Of a stretch of 64,000 bases of DNA, positions 39,268 through 53,563 are shown in pieces. Origin of the DNA: Actinoplanes xinjiangensis. Its GTDB lineage: Bacteria > Actinomycetota > Actinomycetes > Mycobacteriales > Micromonosporaceae. The notes under the pieces are model-generated. The model was not told where the DNA came from, did no database searches, and saw only the letters and a list, made by a program, of their open reading frames with translations. Made by a program: the position numbers and the translations under genes. Location: positions 310,001-374,000 of the forward strand of contig NZ_QGGR01000003.1 in the NCBI RefSeq assembly GCF_003148685.1, given 5' to 3'. Numbering within the stretch: position 1 is the first letter of the stretch; each line of letters starts with the position of its first letter.

Positions 39268-40434
39268 TCAGGGCAGGCGGTGGAGGTCCAGGAGCAGGGT
39301 GCCGGTGTCCAGACCCTCGGGGTCGATCTCGATCGTGTAGGTGCCGGCCGAGGAACTGAAGCCCAGCGTGGCGACGGGTTTCGACGTGGTCAGGGTGGCG
39401 TCGACGACGTCCAGGCCGGCCGGGGTGCGTACCTTCAGGACGGTTTCCGAGGTGGTGGTCAGGGTGCCGGGACGGGCGGTCAGGCGGAACTGCTCGGCCT
39501 CGGCGGCCCGGAACGTGACGAAGGCGCGCTCGCCGGGCTGGGTGAAGGCGATCCGGGCCGGCCTGCCCGGCGTCAGGGTGGCGCTGATGGATCCGGTCAG
39601 CTGGACCGTGAGGGTGCCGGTGCGATCGGTGTCGGGGTTCACCTCGACGGTGTGCCGGCCGGTTCGGGTGACGTCGAAGTCCAGCGTGCGGTACTCGGAT
39701 TCGTAGCCGACCGCACCGGACGTGTTCACTTCGCCGGACGGGCCCCGGATGTCCAGGTAGGTGTATTCGTCCTTGGCGAGGGTGCCGCGCCGGGCCACCA
39801 CGGTGAGCCGCTGGCCGGCGGTCGCCGCGAACGTCAGGAACGCGCGCTCGCCCGGCCTGGTGATGGTGACCTGCTGTGCCGGACCGCGGAGTGCCAGCGT
39901 GCCGGCGGACGCTCCGGCGAGGCTGACCAGGAGCGTTCCGCGGTCCTTGGCGGCCCGGGGACTGATCCGCACCGTGTACGCCCCGGCGGCCGGTGCGGTG
40001 AAGTCGACGCTGACACTGGCCCACGTGACGATCAGCGCCCCGTCGGCCACGGTGGTGCCGTTCCGGACGATCGTCAGGTCGGTGTTGTCGGTGGCGGTGA
40101 GGGTCCGGCGCTGGGCGAGCACGGTGAGTCGCTGGCCCGCGGTGGCCTGGAAGCCCACGGTGGCGGGCCCTTTCAGGTCGAGCAGAACGGCCGGCCCACC
40201 GACGGTGAGCTGCGGACCACCTGGGCCCGGCCGACCGGAAGCGGCTGCGGCCGGGGTCGGGGCGCCGCTGCCAGGGGCTGCGGCCGCGGTCGGGGCACCG
40301 CCGGCGACGGCTGCGGTCGGGTCGCCGCCGGCGAGGGCTGCGGCCGGGGCCGGGACGCCGCCGGCGAGGGCGGCCGTCAGCGCGACGGTGAGCAATCGCC
40401 GGGGGCGGCGGGTCGCCGCGGGGTGCACTGCCAC
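39268..40434 (-). CDS. Secreted protein with three beta-sandwich repeats
   Basis: A 388-residue exported protein. The signal peptide (about residues 1-34) is followed by a low-complexity Gly/Ala/Pro segment built on GGDPTAAV / GGAPTAAA repeats (to about 75). Three related domains of about 95-100 residues follow, each with the pattern FxATAGQRLTVxAxRxTL and AGxYTVxIxP, as in pre-peptidase C-terminal (PPC-like) beta-sandwich domains. No enzyme domain is attached. It begins with GTG, and a TAACCT -10-like element six bases upstream suggests a leaderless transcript. Probably an extracellular binding or structural protein; the true role is unknown. Confidence 0.78.
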   Translation of the reverse strand: MAVHPAATRRPRRLLTVALTAALAGGVPAPAAALAGGDPTAAVAGGAPTAAAAPGSGAPTPAAAASGRPGPGGPQLTVGGPAVLLDLKGPATVGFQATAGQRLTVLAQRRTLTATDNTDLTIVRNGTTVADGALIVTWASVSVDFTAPAAGAYTVRISPRAAKDRGTLLVSLAGASAGTLALRGPAQQVTITRPGERAFLTFAATAGQRLTVVARRGTLAKDEYTYLDIRGPSGEVNTSGAVGYESEYRTLDFDVTRTGRHTVEVNPDTDRTGTLTVQLTGSISATLTPGRPARIAFTQPGERAFVTFRAAEAEQFRLTARPGTLTTTSETVLKVRTPAGLDVVDATLTTSKPVATLGFSSSAGTYTIEIDPEGLDTGTLLLDLHRLP

Positions 40435-40569
40435 CGGGGCAGGTTATGCCACTTGATGCCGCGAATTCCGATGGAACGGGACGAAGTCCCCCGGCCCGGC
40501 GAAAAGGCGGATGCCGGTCGGATCGAAGATCAACTATCGTGACGCGGCGCTTCTCACACGGGGGTATCC

Positions 40570-41802
40570 ATGAGTGACAGTCCGCCCGGCTCCATCCGCC
40601 CACCACTGGCCTGGGAGGTGGGTACCGGCGCCCTTCTGCTGGTCACCGCCGGGTCAGGTGTCCTCGTCGTCCTGTCGGTGGCCCTCGGCCTTGCCGTTCA
40701 GGACTACCTGGGTAGCGACGCGGACATGTCGCCCGTCCTGACCTGGCTCTATGAGAACCCGGACCGCGCCTACGGGATCGATGCTCTCGGCCTGATCCTG
40801 ACGTTCGCCTCCATCGTCGGGTTCTTCGTGTGGCGGTACCGCACCCGTGCCCTGCTGCGTCGCTACGACCTCGATCCGGTCAGCCTGACCAGACATCCGG
40901 GTGTCGTGACGTGGGGCGTAGCCACCTTCATGGCCTACTGCTGCGCGGGCGGGCTGATGGAGCCGGGGACCTACGACAGTGTGGACGGCATGGTCGGCCT
41001 GCTTCAGATCGTCGTCTTCTCGGGCGTCCTGCGTCTCGTCGGTCTTGCCGGTCTCATGATCGCGATCTGGCAGATCCGGCGCCGGGTTCACCTGTCGCTG
41101 GGTGCCTACTTCCCGCCGGCCTTCATGCCACCCTCGCCGTACGCGGCAACCACGCCGCCGTACACGGCGGCACCCCCGTACACGGCTCTCCCGCCCTACA
41201 CGGCGACCGCGCCATATCCGGCGACACCCCCGCCGTACGCGGCGGTCCCGACGCCTCCGGTCACACCGCTGACCCCCGCGGATGGGGACCTGCCGGTGGC
41301 GGACGACGACTTCTGGCACCGGGTCCGGCAGGCGGCCGCCGACACGGAGCTGGCCCTGCTGGAGACCAGCGGTCCGGGCCTGCACCGCTGGGTGCTGATC
41401 CCCGCCGGCCGGAATCAGGACGCGGTGCGGGAGAGCCTGACGGATCAGGACGCGGTGCGGGAGAGCCTGACGGATCAGGACGCGGTGCGGGAGAGCCTGG
41501 CGGATCTGGACGCGGTGCGGGCGAGCCTGGCGGATCTGGACGCGGTGCGGGCGAGCCTGGCCCCGGGTGCGGCGATCACCGTCTTCACCGAGCCGCCGGT
41601 CCGGCGGGAGACGAACGGACACCGGCCGCCCGAGGCAGCCGAATATCACGGTCTGCTGGAGAGCGCCGTGACCGGTGCGCTGCGCCATCAGCCGGTCGGG
41701 CCGCGAACCCTGCTGAGTTTCCTGGACCGTGCCGAGACCGGGGGACGGTGGGCCCTCTACCCGATCGGCGACCCGAACGCGCTGACCGCCCGCATGCCCT
41801 GA
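40570..41802 (+). CDS. Membrane protein with tandem decapeptide repeats (possible DUF4328)
   Basis: A 410-residue protein. Four hydrophobic segments in the first 170 residues (one is LLLVTAGSGVLVVLSVALGL) include a WRYRTRALLRRYDLDP loop that loosely recalls the DUF4328 family. A Pro/Tyr/Thr/Ala-rich tail follows (about 178-238, repeats of PPYTA). A soluble region then carries five decapeptides of the type DQDAVRESLT. The C-terminal 90 residues look globular (TVFTEPPVRRETNGHRPP onward). Its 3' end, including the stop codon, is part of a 72-bp segment repeated three times. No function can be given. Confidence 0.7.
   Translation: MSDSPPGSIRPPLAWEVGTGALLLVTAGSGVLVVLSVALGLAVQDYLGSDADMSPVLTWLYENPDRAYGIDALGLILTFASIVGFFVWRYRTRALLRRYDLDPVSLTRHPGVVTWGVATFMAYCCAGGLMEPGTYDSVDGMVGLLQIVVFSGVLRLVGLAGLMIAIWQIRRRVHLSLGAYFPPAFMPPSPYAATTPPYTAAPPYTALPPYTATAPYPATPPPYAAVPTPPVTPLTPADGDLPVADDDFWHRVRQAAADTELALLETSGPGLHRWVLIPAGRNQDAVRESLTDQDAVRESLTDQDAVRESLADLDAVRASLADLDAVRASLAPGAAITVFTEPPVRRETNGHRPPEAAEYHGLLESAVTGALRHQPVGPRTLLSFLDRAETGGRWALYPIGDPNALTARMP
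41413..41562. repeat. Five 30-bp tandem repeats encoding decapeptides
   Basis: Five consecutive 30-base units encode NQDAVRESLT, DQDAVRESLT, DQDAVRESLA, DLDAVRASLA and DLDAVRASLA. Near identity at DNA level suggests recent slippage or unequal exchange. Confidence 0.93.
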
Positions 41803-41981
41803 ACAGGGACGACACCCGGCCTCGCGGACACGGGACCCGGCGACCCGAACGCGCAGACCGCCCGCCTGCCCTGAACAGGGACGACACCCGGCCTCGTGGA
41901 CACGGGACCCGGCGGCCCGAACGCGCTGATCGCTCGCCTGCCCTGAATGGGAACGACGCCCGGTCCCGTGTTCACGGGGCC
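41766..41981. repeat. 72-bp segment in three tandem copies covering a gene end
   Basis: Copies start at 41766, 41838 and 41910. The first contains the last 11 codons and stop of the preceding gene; the second and third repeat this coding end, the in-frame TGA and the following hairpin-forming sequence. The third copy ends in the strongest hairpin (41954-41989). Confidence 0.92.
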
Positions 41982-41989
41982 GGGCGTCG
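41954..41989. terminator. Bidirectional terminator before gatB 3' end
   Basis: A 10-bp perfect stem (41954-41963 with 41980-41989) continues into a second 6-bp stem with a TTCA-type loop, between convergent genes. Confidence 0.75.
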
Positions 41990-42007
41990 ACCGTACAGCT
42001 GAAGGTT

Positions 42008-43507
42008 TCAGGAAGCGCCGAGCCGGGCGAGGATGAGCTCGCGGACGGTCTTGGCGTCCGCCTGACCCCGCGTGGTCTTCATGACCGCGCCCACCAGGGC
42101 GCCGGCCGCGGCGACCTTGCCGTCCCGGATCTTGGCGGCGATGTCGGGGTTGGCGGCGATCGCCTCGTCGACGGCGGCGGTGAGCGCGCCGGTGTCGTTG
42201 ACCACCCCGAGCCCGCGGGCGGCCATCACCTCGGCCGGGTCGCCCTCGCCGGCGACGACGCCCTCCAGGACGGTCCGGGCGAGTTTGTCGTTGAGCTTGC
42301 CCTCGTCGACGAGTTTCTGCAGCTCAGCGACCTGGGCGGGGGTGGCGCCGACGGCGGACAGCTCGATGTCCTGCTCGTTGGCACGGCGGGCCAGCTCACC
42401 CATCCACCACTTGCGGGCACCGGCCGGGGATGCGCCCGCGGCGATGGTCTCCTCGATCAGGTCGACGGCCCCGGCGTTCGCCACCGACTGCATGTCGAGC
42501 TCGGAGATACCCCAGTCCTCGCGGAGACGGGCCCGCTTGGCACTGGGCCGCTCCGGCAGCCCGGCCTTGAGCTGGGCGACCCACGCCGGGTCGGGCGCGA
42601 TCGGCACCAGGTCGGGCTCGGGGAAGTAGCGGTAGTCGGTCGCGGTCTCCTTGGAGCGGCCCGGCCGGGTGTCGCCGGTGGTCTCCTGGAAGTGGCGGGT
42701 CTCCTGGAAGATCCGGGTGCCGACGTCCAGGAGGCCGGCCTGCCGGATCACCTCGGAACGGACCGCGCGCTCGACCGAACGCAGCGAGTTGACGTTCTTC
42801 GTCTCGGTACGCGTACCCCATTCCTCGCCCGGCAGGTTCAGCGAGGTGTTGACGTCGCAGCGCAGCGAGCCCTGCTCCATGCGGACGTCGGAGACGCCGA
42901 GGGAGCGGATGATGTCACGCAGCTCGGCGACGTAGGCCTTGGCGATCTCGGGGGCCAGCGCGCCGAGGCCGGGGACCGGTTTGGTGACGATCTCGACGAG
43001 CGGGATGCCGGCCCGGTTGTAGTCGACGAGCGACTCGGTGGCGCCGTGGATCCGGCCGGTGGCCCCGCCGACGTGCAGGGTCTTGCCGGTGTCCTCCTCG
43101 ATGTGCACCCGCTCGATGCCGATCCGGTACTCCTTGCCGTCGACGACGACGTCCACGTAGCCGTCGACGCAGAGGGGCTCGTCGTACTGCGAGGTCTGGA
43201 AGTTCTTCGGCATGTCGGGGTAGAAGTAGTTCTTCCGCGCCATCCGGCACCACTCGGCGATCGAGCAGTTCAGCGCCAGGCCGATCCGGATGGTGGCCTC
43301 GATGGCCGCGCCGTTCATCGCGGGCAGCGCGCCGGGCAGCGCCAGGCACACCGGGCAGACCTGGGTGTTCGGCTCGGCGCCGAATTCGGTCTTGCAGCCG
43401 CAGAACATCTTGGTCTGCGTGCCCAGCTCGACGTGCGTCTCCAGGCCGATCACCGTCTCGTAACGGCTGGTGGCGTCTTCGTAGGACGGCAGCGCGATGG
43501 TCGTCAT
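42008..43507 (-). CDS. gatB: Aspartyl/glutamyl-tRNA amidotransferase subunit B
   Basis: Subunit of GatCAB that phosphorylates and amidates mischarged Glu-tRNA(Gln) and Asp-tRNA(Asn). The 499 residues include the signature [24 protein letters not shown] with its zinc-type cysteines completed by CPVCLALPG, the [18 protein letters not shown] block, and a C-terminal YqeY-like tRNA-binding domain (about 350-499). It is separated from gatA-gatC by an M1 peptidase gene on the other strand, so gatB is not in the gatCA operon here. It ends opposite the triplicated gene end at 41766-41981. Confidence 0.97.
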   Translation of the reverse strand: MTTIALPSYEDATSRYETVIGLETHVELGTQTKMFCGCKTEFGAEPNTQVCPVCLALPGALPAMNGAAIEATIRIGLALNCSIAEWCRMARKNYFYPDMPKNFQTSQYDEPLCVDGYVDVVVDGKEYRIGIERVHIEEDTGKTLHVGGATGRIHGATESLVDYNRAGIPLVEIVTKPVPGLGALAPEIAKAYVAELRDIIRSLGVSDVRMEQGSLRCDVNTSLNLPGEEWGTRTETKNVNSLRSVERAVRSEVIRQAGLLDVGTRIFQETRHFQETTGDTRPGRSKETATDYRYFPEPDLVPIAPDPAWVAQLKAGLPERPSAKRARLREDWGISELDMQSVANAGAVDLIEETIAAGASPAGARKWWMGELARRANEQDIELSAVGATPAQVAELQKLVDEGKLNDKLARTVLEGVVAGEGDPAEVMAARGLGVVNDTGALTAAVDEAIAANPDIAAKIRDGKVAAAGALVGAVMKTTRGQADAKTVRELILARLGAS

Positions 43508-43602
43508 GTGCGTGCGGCTCCGGCTTTGAGGACATCGGGACGAGCCCCAAGCCTAGTCGCCCGGTCTGACGGACTCTGCAACCGCCCAGGAAGATCTACC
43601 GC

Positions 43603-45042
<1,440 letters not shown>

Positions 45043-45045
<3 letters not shown>

Positions 45046-45086
45046 GCGGATGAAGAGGGGGCCCGGGCCCCCTCTTCATCCGCTCA
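45043..45086. terminator. Perfect 44-bp palindrome from stop codon to stop codon
   Basis: The first three bases are the TGA of the M1 peptidase and the last three are the complement of the TGA of gatA. The 22-base half is repeated exactly in inverted form, with CCCGGG at the centre. It should act as a terminator for both convergent genes, with the G/C-rich tip followed by a CTCTTCATC arm in each direction. Confidence 0.9.
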
Positions 45087-46547
45087 GAGCGCCGGCGGCG
45101 TGAAGGTGCCGACCGCCGACTCCAGCGCGGCGGCGACCCGGTACATCCGGTCGTCGGCCAGCGTCGGGGCCATGATCTGGAAGCCGACCGGCAGGCCCTC
45201 GGAAAGACCGCAGGGGACCGAGATCGCCGGACCGCCGTACAGGTTCGTCGGGATGGTGAACAGGTCGGCGAGATACATCTGGTACGGGTCGCTGGTCCGC
45301 GACCCGAACGGGAACGCCACGAACGGGGTGGTCGGCGAGACCAGCACGTCCACCTGCTCGAACGCGGCCTGGAAGTCCCGGGTGATCAGGGTCCGGACCT
45401 TCTGTGCCTGGCCGTAGTAGGCGTCGTAGTAGCCACTCGACAGCGCGTAGGTGCCGAGGATGATCCGCCGCTTGACCTCGGGGCCGAAGCCCTCGTCCCG
45501 GGTCAGCGACATGACCTCCTCCAGCGACCGGCTGCCGTCGTCACCACTGCGCAGGCCATACCGCACGCCGTCGAAGCGGGCGAGGTTGGACGAGCACTCG
45601 CTCGGGGCGATCAGGTAGTAGGCGGGCAACGCGTACTGGAAGTGGGGGCAGGACACCTCGACGACCTCGGCACCCAGCTTGACCAGTGCCTCCAGGGACT
45701 CCCGGAACGCGGCGGTCACACCGGGCTCGGAGCCGTCACCGGCGAACTCCTTGACCAGGCCCAGCTTCACCCCGGTCAGATCGCCGGTCGCGCCCCGGCG
45801 GGCGGCGGCCACCACGTCCGGCACCGACTGCGGGATCGAGGTCGAGTCGCGCGGGTCGTGGCCGGCGATCACCGCGTGCAGCAGGGCGGTGTCCTCGACG
45901 GTCCGGCCGCAGGGGCCCGGGGTGTCCAGCGAGGAGGAGAACGCGATGAGGCCGTAGCGCGAGGTCCCGCCATAGGTCGGCTTGGCACCGACCGTGCCGG
46001 TGACCGCGCCCGGCTGGCGGATCGAGCCGCCGGTGTCGGTGCCGATCGCGAGCGGCGCCTCGTAGGCCGCGAGCGCCGCCGCCGAGCCGCCACCCGAGCC
46101 GCCCGGGATCCGGCCCAGGTCCCACGGGTTTTTGCTCGGACCGTACGCGCTGTACTCCGTGGAGGAGCCCATCGCGAACTCGTCCATGTTGGTCTTGCCG
46201 AGGATCGGCATGCCGGCCGCCTTGAGCCGCTCGACGATCGTCGCGTCGTATGGCGGCTTCCAGCCCTCGAGGATCTTGGAGGCGGCCGTGGTCGGGATGC
46301 CCTTGGTGGCCATCACGTCCTTGACGGCGATCGGCACACCGGCCAGCGGCCCGGTGATCTCGCCCCGGTCGACCGCGGCCGCGGCCTCGAGCGCACCGGC
46401 CCGGTCCACGTGCAGGAACGCGTGGACGCGCTCGTCCACGGCGTCGATCCGGTCGAGGTGGGCGGTCGCCACCTCGACGGCGGAGACCTCCCTCTTCCCC
46501 ATGAGGGAAGCGAGCTCAGCGGCGGAAAGCCTGGTCAGGTCACTCAC
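45084..46547 (-). CDS. gatA: Aspartyl/glutamyl-tRNA amidotransferase subunit A
   Basis: The glutaminase subunit of GatCAB, an amidase-signature enzyme that releases ammonia for tRNA-dependent amidation. The catalytic Lys lies in VPIAVKDV, the cis-Ser in [13 protein letters not shown] and the nucleophilic Ser in [12 protein letters not shown]. Length is 487 residues, as expected. It starts two bases after the gatC stop, so the two are co-translated. The gene ends inside the 44-bp palindrome. Confidence 0.97.
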   Translation of the reverse strand: MSDLTRLSAAELASLMGKREVSAVEVATAHLDRIDAVDERVHAFLHVDRAGALEAAAAVDRGEITGPLAGVPIAVKDVMATKGIPTTAASKILEGWKPPYDATIVERLKAAGMPILGKTNMDEFAMGSSTEYSAYGPSKNPWDLGRIPGGSGGGSAAALAAYEAPLAIGTDTGGSIRQPGAVTGTVGAKPTYGGTSRYGLIAFSSSLDTPGPCGRTVEDTALLHAVIAGHDPRDSTSIPQSVPDVVAAARRGATGDLTGVKLGLVKEFAGDGSEPGVTAAFRESLEALVKLGAEVVEVSCPHFQYALPAYYLIAPSECSSNLARFDGVRYGLRSGDDGSRSLEEVMSLTRDEGFGPEVKRRIILGTYALSSGYYDAYYGQAQKVRTLITRDFQAAFEQVDVLVSPTTPFVAFPFGSRTSDPYQMYLADLFTIPTNLYGGPAISVPCGLSEGLPVGFQIMAPTLADDRMYRVAAALESAVGTFTPPAL

Positions 46548-46549
46548 GG

Positions 46550-46849
46550 TCAGACCTCCTCGTCCAGGATCCGCGGCACGCGGAAGCGGCCCTCGTAGGC
46601 GTCCGGCGCACCGGACAGCGCCGCGTCCTGCGCCAGGCTCGGCGTGGGGACGTCATCGCGATACACGTTGGTCAACGGGACCGAGTGCGAGGTCGGCGGA
46701 ATGTCCTCCGCGGCCACCTCACCGACCCGGGCGACCGACTGGAGGATCACGTCGAGCTGGCCCGCGAACCGGTCCAGCTCCTCCTCGGTCACGGCGAGCC
46801 GCGACAGGCGCGCCAGGTGCGCTACCTCTTCGCGGGAGATGGCGGCCAT
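46550..46849 (-). CDS. gatC: Aspartyl/glutamyl-tRNA amidotransferase subunit C
   Basis: A 99-residue small subunit that wraps around GatA and stabilises the GatCAB complex. The N-terminal [21 protein letters not shown] and the central [19 protein letters not shown] are typical of GatC. It is the first gene of the gatC-gatA pair and starts 16 bases after the stop of a GGDEF-EAL gene on the same strand, so that gene may run into it. Confidence 0.95.
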   Translation of the reverse strand: MAAISREEVAHLARLSRLAVTEEELDRFAGQLDVILQSVARVGEVAAEDIPPTSHSVPLTNVYRDDVPTPSLAQDAALSGAPDAYEGRFRVPRILDEEV

Positions 46850-46865
46850 CCTGCCCCCTTGCTGA

Positions 46866-48899
46866 TCAGTTACTTGACGTTTGCGATGTGCCCACAGAGT
46901 CTATTTCGCCGCGATTCCCGGGTCGGACCGGGCGGTACCGCCCCAGCCACTCCCGGAGATCCGCGGCCGGCATCGGCCTGGCGTGGAACCAGCCCTGCGC
47001 GGTGTGACAGCCGGCGGCGGCCAGAAGACGCCAGGTCACCTCGTCCTCCACACCTTCCGCGACGGCACGGAGGCCGAGGGCCTCGGCCAGACCGACCACC
47101 GATCGTACGATCGCCGCGTCCCCGGCGTCACCGGCCATACCGAGCACGAACGAGCGGTCGATCTTGACCTCGGACAGCGGCAGTCTCCGCAGGTGCTGCA
47201 ATGACGAGTACCCGGTGCCGAAGTCGTCCAGCGAGATCGCCACCCCCATCCGGGACAGCCGGGTGGTGGTCTCCAGCACGCGGTGCGGATCCGCCATCAG
47301 CGCGCTCTCGGTGATCTCCAGCTGGAGCAGGTCGGCGGGCACCGCGTACCGGTCGAGGAGTGCCCCGACCCGGTCGGCGATGTCACCGGCGTGCAGGTCA
47401 CGGGCGCTCACGTTGACCGCCGCCCGCAGCGGTGCGCCGGCGTCGCGCCACGCCGCCAACTGCGCCACCACCTCCTCCAGCACCCGGGCGGTGAGCAGGC
47501 GCATCACCGGGGTCGGCTCGGCCGCCCGCAGCAGTTCCTCCGGCCCGATCGTGCCGCGCCGCGGGTGCCGCCAGCGCAGCAGCGCCTCCACCCCGACGAC
47601 CGCGCCGGTCGCGATCGCGATCTGCGGCTGGTAGTAGAGGACTATTCCGTCGTCCGGCGGCTCCCGGCGCAGCGCGGTCCGCAGGTCGGCGACCAGACTC
47701 AACCGGTCGGGCGTGTGCTTGGCGGCCTCCGGCCCGTGCACCGCGACCTGATCACCGCGCTGTTTCGCCTCGTACATCGCCGACTCGGCCTCCCGCAGCA
47801 GGGTGCCGCCGTCGCGACGGCCCGCCTGCAGGGCTATGCCGATCGACGCGCTCAACTCGACCGGGGTGCCGTCCAGCGGGAACGGGCGGCTCAGCGCCTC
47901 GGTCAGGTGCTGGGCGATCCGCCGGGCCGACGCCGGGTCCTCGACCCGGGTGGCGAGCACCGCGAACTCGTCCCCACCGAGCCGCACCACCAGGTCGTGG
48001 GCCGGGACCACCGCGGTGAGGCGGTCGGCGACCCGGCTCAGCAGCCGGTCGCCGGCCCCGTGCCCGAGCGCGTCGTTCACCGCGCGGAACCGGTCCAGGT
48101 CGAGCAGTAGCAGCGCCCGGCGCCGGTCGGCGGGGCGCTCGGCGATCGCGATCTGCAGGGCGCGCCGGTTGGGCAGGCCGGTCAGCGGGTCGAACCGCGC
48201 GGCCCGCTCCGACTCGCCGGCCCAGCGGACCATCCGGTGCACGGCGTGCAGGGCCACCAGGGCGAGGGGCAGCAGGGCCGGGCTGACCAGGGCGGCGACC
48301 AGGACCACCGGGCCGAGCAGCAACAGCGCGGCGGAGGCCAGGAGATCGGCGTGACCGCGGCGGCGCCGGGCCGGGGCGTGGCCGTCCGAGGTGAGGGCGC
48401 GAACCAGGCCGGCGACCGCGTGCCGGGCGGTGATCCAGGCGGCCGCGGCCACACAGATGAGCATGGCGTCCCACCAGTCGGGGCTCGGGTCGATGCGCAG
48501 CCGGCCCAGGCCGGCCACCGCCGCCGCCGCGCTGAGCGCGGCCACATGCTGCAGACCCAGATGCACGGTACGCCGCAGCGAGTGCCGCATCCGCGCCCCG
48601 GCCACCGCCACCGCGACCAGTTGCACCGCGATCGCCGGAGCCGCACCCCAGGCCAGCGCCACCGCGAAGGTGAAGCAGATGGAGGGCAGGATCACCGCGC
48701 TGGCCCGGCGCCCGGGAACCACGTAGGGCCGGGCGTCGACGAGGACGGCGAGCAGTGCCATCGCCCAGAAGGCCGGTGGCAGGGCGTCGGCCGGCCCGAG
48801 CAGCAGCAGGGTCAGGGCCACGACGCCGGCCGAGGCCGTGGAGACGATCACCGTCCGCCGGTGCCGCCGGCCGTCCGTCCGTGGGCGAGCGGCATCCAT
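46866..48899 (-). CDS. Membrane GGDEF-EAL protein (bifunctional c-di-GMP enzyme)
   Basis: A 677-residue protein. Six to eight hydrophobic segments (about residues 15-235) are followed by GGDEF ([10 protein letters not shown]) and a complete EAL domain ([38 protein letters not shown] and AQGW), so phosphodiesterase activity is expected. The RxxD inhibitory site before GGDEF is missing. The start at ATG 48899 has a GGAGGT site seven bases away; the frame opens 14 codons earlier. It sits upstream of gatC-gatA on the same strand, where M. tuberculosis has no such gene, so it appears to be an insertion into the conserved order. Confidence 0.92.
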   Translation of the reverse strand: MDAARPRTDGRRHRRTVIVSTASAGVVALTLLLLGPADALPPAFWAMALLAVLVDARPYVVPGRRASAVILPSICFTFAVALAWGAAPAIAVQLVAVAVAGARMRHSLRRTVHLGLQHVAALSAAAAVAGLGRLRIDPSPDWWDAMLICVAAAAWITARHAVAGLVRALTSDGHAPARRRRGHADLLASAALLLLGPVVLVAALVSPALLPLALVALHAVHRMVRWAGESERAARFDPLTGLPNRRALQIAIAERPADRRRALLLLDLDRFRAVNDALGHGAGDRLLSRVADRLTAVVPAHDLVVRLGGDEFAVLATRVEDPASARRIAQHLTEALSRPFPLDGTPVELSASIGIALQAGRRDGGTLLREAESAMYEAKQRGDQVAVHGPEAAKHTPDRLSLVADLRTALRREPPDDGIVLYYQPQIAIATGAVVGVEALLRWRHPRRGTIGPEELLRAAEPTPVMRLLTARVLEEVVAQLAAWRDAGAPLRAAVNVSARDLHAGDIADRVGALLDRYAVPADLLQLEITESALMADPHRVLETTTRLSRMGVAISLDDFGTGYSSLQHLRRLPLSEVKIDRSFVLGMAGDAGDAAIVRSVVGLAEALGLRAVAEGVEDEVTWRLLAAAGCHTAQGWFHARPMPAADLREWLGRYRPVRPGNRGEIDSVGTSQTSSN

Positions 48900-49024
48900 G
48901 CGACCTCCACGATGGCCTCGATCACCAATCGCATACACCATAGATCCATATGGCGGTTTTTGCCTTAAAGCACCTATACGTAGTTAGACACCCCTAATGT
49001 CCTGAACGTGGGATCCGTCACGAT
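48900..49024. other. AT-richer spacer with probable promoter of the GGDEF-EAL gene
   Basis: The only clearly AT-rich stretch of the region (48930-49000). It contains TATGGT-like -10 hexamers on the minus strand upstream of ATG 48899. No confident -35 could be assigned. Confidence 0.35.
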
Positions 49025-51379
<2,355 letters not shown>

Positions 51380-51420
51380 CTAGGTGGCACGGTAGTCCCA
51401 CCCCCTGACACTTTCCGCCC

Positions 51421-52416
51421 TCAGACCTCGGCGATCCGGCGGCCGGCCTCCGTACACGCCTTGAGCAACGCGCGAACATACCCCACCGGCGCGCCCGCCA
51501 GCCCGCACGCCGGAGTGATCACGACCTGCTCGGGCAGCCGCGCCGGCGGGAAGCCGAGACGCCGCCACAGGGTGCTCACCCGCTCGGCGATCTGCTTCGA
51601 CTCCGGGGGCCGCCCACCGGGCGGGCGGGTCGGCGCCGCGCCCGCGAAGATCCCCAGGCCGGCCTCGATCGCCTCGCCCAGCGGGTCCAGGTCCTTGATC
51701 AGCGACAGGTCGAGGGCCACCGCCACGGCACCGGCGTCGCGGATCACCTGGAGCGGGATCTGCGGCGCGCAGCAGTGCACGATCACCGGAGCGCCGGCGG
51801 CGTCGACCACGGTCCGCAGGCGGGTCGCCGCGTCCGGGCCGTCCACCTCCCGGTACGCGCTGAGCCCGCTCTCGGTCGGCACCCGCCCGGCCATCACGGT
51901 CGGCAGGGACGGCTCGTCCAGCTGGAGCAGGATCGTGGCGCCGGGCACCCGCTTGCGCACGTCGGCCACGTGCCGGCGGAGTCCCTCGGCGAGTGAGTCG
52001 GTCAGATCCCGGACGGCGCCCGGGTCCCGCAGCATCCGGCCGCCGATCGGCAGATCCAGACCGGCGGCGAGGGTCCACGGCCCGGCCGCTTGGATCTTGA
52101 GCGGCCCGGTGTATCCGTCGGCCTGCTCGGTCAGCTGGTCCAGGTCACGTTCCAGCAGGTCAGCGGTTTGGCGCAGATCTTTTCCGGGCCTCGAGCTGAT
52201 CTGCCACCGCCCGGCGTAGATCTCGACCGGCAGCTCGACCAGGAATCCGGCGGTCCGCCCGATCATGTCCGCTCCCGGGCCGCGATCCGGCAGCTCGGGC
52301 AGGTGCGGCAGGCCGGGCAGCTCACCCAGGACGATGCGCTGGGCCTCGGCGATGTCGATACCCGGCAGCGACCCGATGCCGGTCGCGGCGCCCGGCCCCC
52401 ACGGGAAGTCAGGCAT
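51421..52416 (-). CDS. MetE-like (cobalamin-independent methionine synthase core) protein
   Basis: A 331-residue single-domain protein of the UROD/MetE-like fold. It keeps likely zinc ligands of the C-terminal half of MetE: His214 and Cys216 in VHCCAPQ, and Cys304 in TPACGL. It lacks the N-terminal half of full MetE. Such core-only proteins are found next to mnmA and ligA in actinobacteria (Rv3015c in M. tuberculosis, from memory). The methyl donor and acceptor are unknown. It overlaps mnmA by eight bases. Confidence 0.82.
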   Translation of the reverse strand: MPDFPWGPGAATGIGSLPGIDIAEAQRIVLGELPGLPHLPELPDRGPGADMIGRTAGFLVELPVEIYAGRWQISSRPGKDLRQTADLLERDLDQLTEQADGYTGPLKIQAAGPWTLAAGLDLPIGGRMLRDPGAVRDLTDSLAEGLRRHVADVRKRVPGATILLQLDEPSLPTVMAGRVPTESGLSAYREVDGPDAATRLRTVVDAAGAPVIVHCCAPQIPLQVIRDAGAVAVALDLSLIKDLDPLGEAIEAGLGIFAGAAPTRPPGGRPPESKQIAERVSTLWRRLGFPPARLPEQVVITPACGLAGAPVGYVRALLKACTEAGRRIAEV

Positions 52417-53497
52417 GTGACTCGGCCCGCGCGCCGGCCGTGATCGTCGCCGAGCCGAGCACGATGTCGCCGCCGGGGTCGGGCCGGTAGGCCACGATCG
52501 CCTGACCGGCGGCGACCCCCCGCGCGGGCGATTTCAGGGTCGCCACCAGCGTCTCCCCGGTCACCGACACCGACGCGCCGACGACCTCGCCGTGCGCCCG
52601 GAGCTGGACCTCACAGTCCGTGGTGTCCGATGCCGCGTGCCAGATCGGGCGGTCGGCCGTCACCACGTCCACGGCGAGGTCCTCGCGCGGCCCCACGGTC
52701 ACCGTGTTGGAGACGGGCGTGATCGAGAGCACGTAGCGCGGACGGCCGTCGGCGGCCGGGACCCGCAGGTCGAGGCCCTTGCGCTGGCCGATGGTGAACC
52801 CGTAGGCACCGTTGTGCGTGCCGAGTCTCTCCCCGGTCCGCCCGTCGACGATGTCGCCGGGCGCCGACCCGAGCCGGCTCTCCAGGAACCCGCGGGTGTC
52901 ACCGTCGGAGATGAAGCAGATGTCGTGCGAGTCGGGCTTGTCGGCGACGGCCAGGCCCCGCTCGGCCGCCTCGGCCCGGACCTGTTCCTTCGTCGAGTCA
53001 CCGAGGGGGAAGATCGCCCGGTCCAGCTGCGCGCGGGTCAGCACGGCCAGCACGTACGACTGGTCCTTGGGCAGGTCGACGCTGCGGCGCAGCAGCCCGT
53101 CGGCGCCCAGGCGGGCGTGGTGGCCGGTGACCACCGCGTCGAAGCCGAGCGCGACCGCCCGGTCCAGCACGGCGGTGAACTTGATCTTCTCGTTGCAGCG
53201 CAGGCACGGGTTCGGTGTGCGGCCCGCCGCATACTCGTTGACGAAGTCGTCGACCACGCTGTCGTGGAACTCCTCCGCCATGTCCCAGACGTAGAACGGG
53301 ATGCCGATCACGTCGGCCGCCCGGCGCGCGTCGCGCGAGTCCTCCAGGGTGCAGCAGCCGCGCGCCCCGGTCCGGAACGTCTGTGGATTACGGGCCAGCG
53401 CCAGGTGCACCCCGGTGACGTCATGGCCGGCATCCCGGGCGCGCGCGGCGGCGACCGCGGAGTCGACACCACCCGACATGGCCGCAAGAACTCGCAT
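52409..53497 (-). CDS. mnmA: tRNA-specific 2-thiouridylase
   Basis: Thiolates U34 of tRNAs for Glu, Gln and Lys. The 362 residues have the PP-loop [12 protein letters not shown] at the N-terminus and the two catalytic cysteines in [13 protein letters not shown] and [15 protein letters not shown]. The typical central and C-terminal beta domains are present. It lies 66 bases after the cysteine desulfurase gene on the same strand, which would supply the sulfur. It overlaps the following MetE-like gene. Confidence 0.96.
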   Translation of the reverse strand: MRVLAAMSGGVDSAVAAARARDAGHDVTGVHLALARNPQTFRTGARGCCTLEDSRDARRAADVIGIPFYVWDMAEEFHDSVVDDFVNEYAAGRTPNPCLRCNEKIKFTAVLDRAVALGFDAVVTGHHARLGADGLLRRSVDLPKDQSYVLAVLTRAQLDRAIFPLGDSTKEQVRAEAAERGLAVADKPDSHDICFISDGDTRGFLESRLGSAPGDIVDGRTGERLGTHNGAYGFTIGQRKGLDLRVPAADGRPRYVLSITPVSNTVTVGPREDLAVDVVTADRPIWHAASDTTDCEVQLRAHGEVVGASVSVTGETLVATLKSPARGVAAGQAIVAYRPDPGGDIVLGSATITAGARAESHA

Positions 53498-53563
53498 GAA
53501 CCCCAGCCTATCCGGGCCCGGTGCGCACCTGTTCAGCGCGGCATCGGCGAACGGCCGGGCCGG

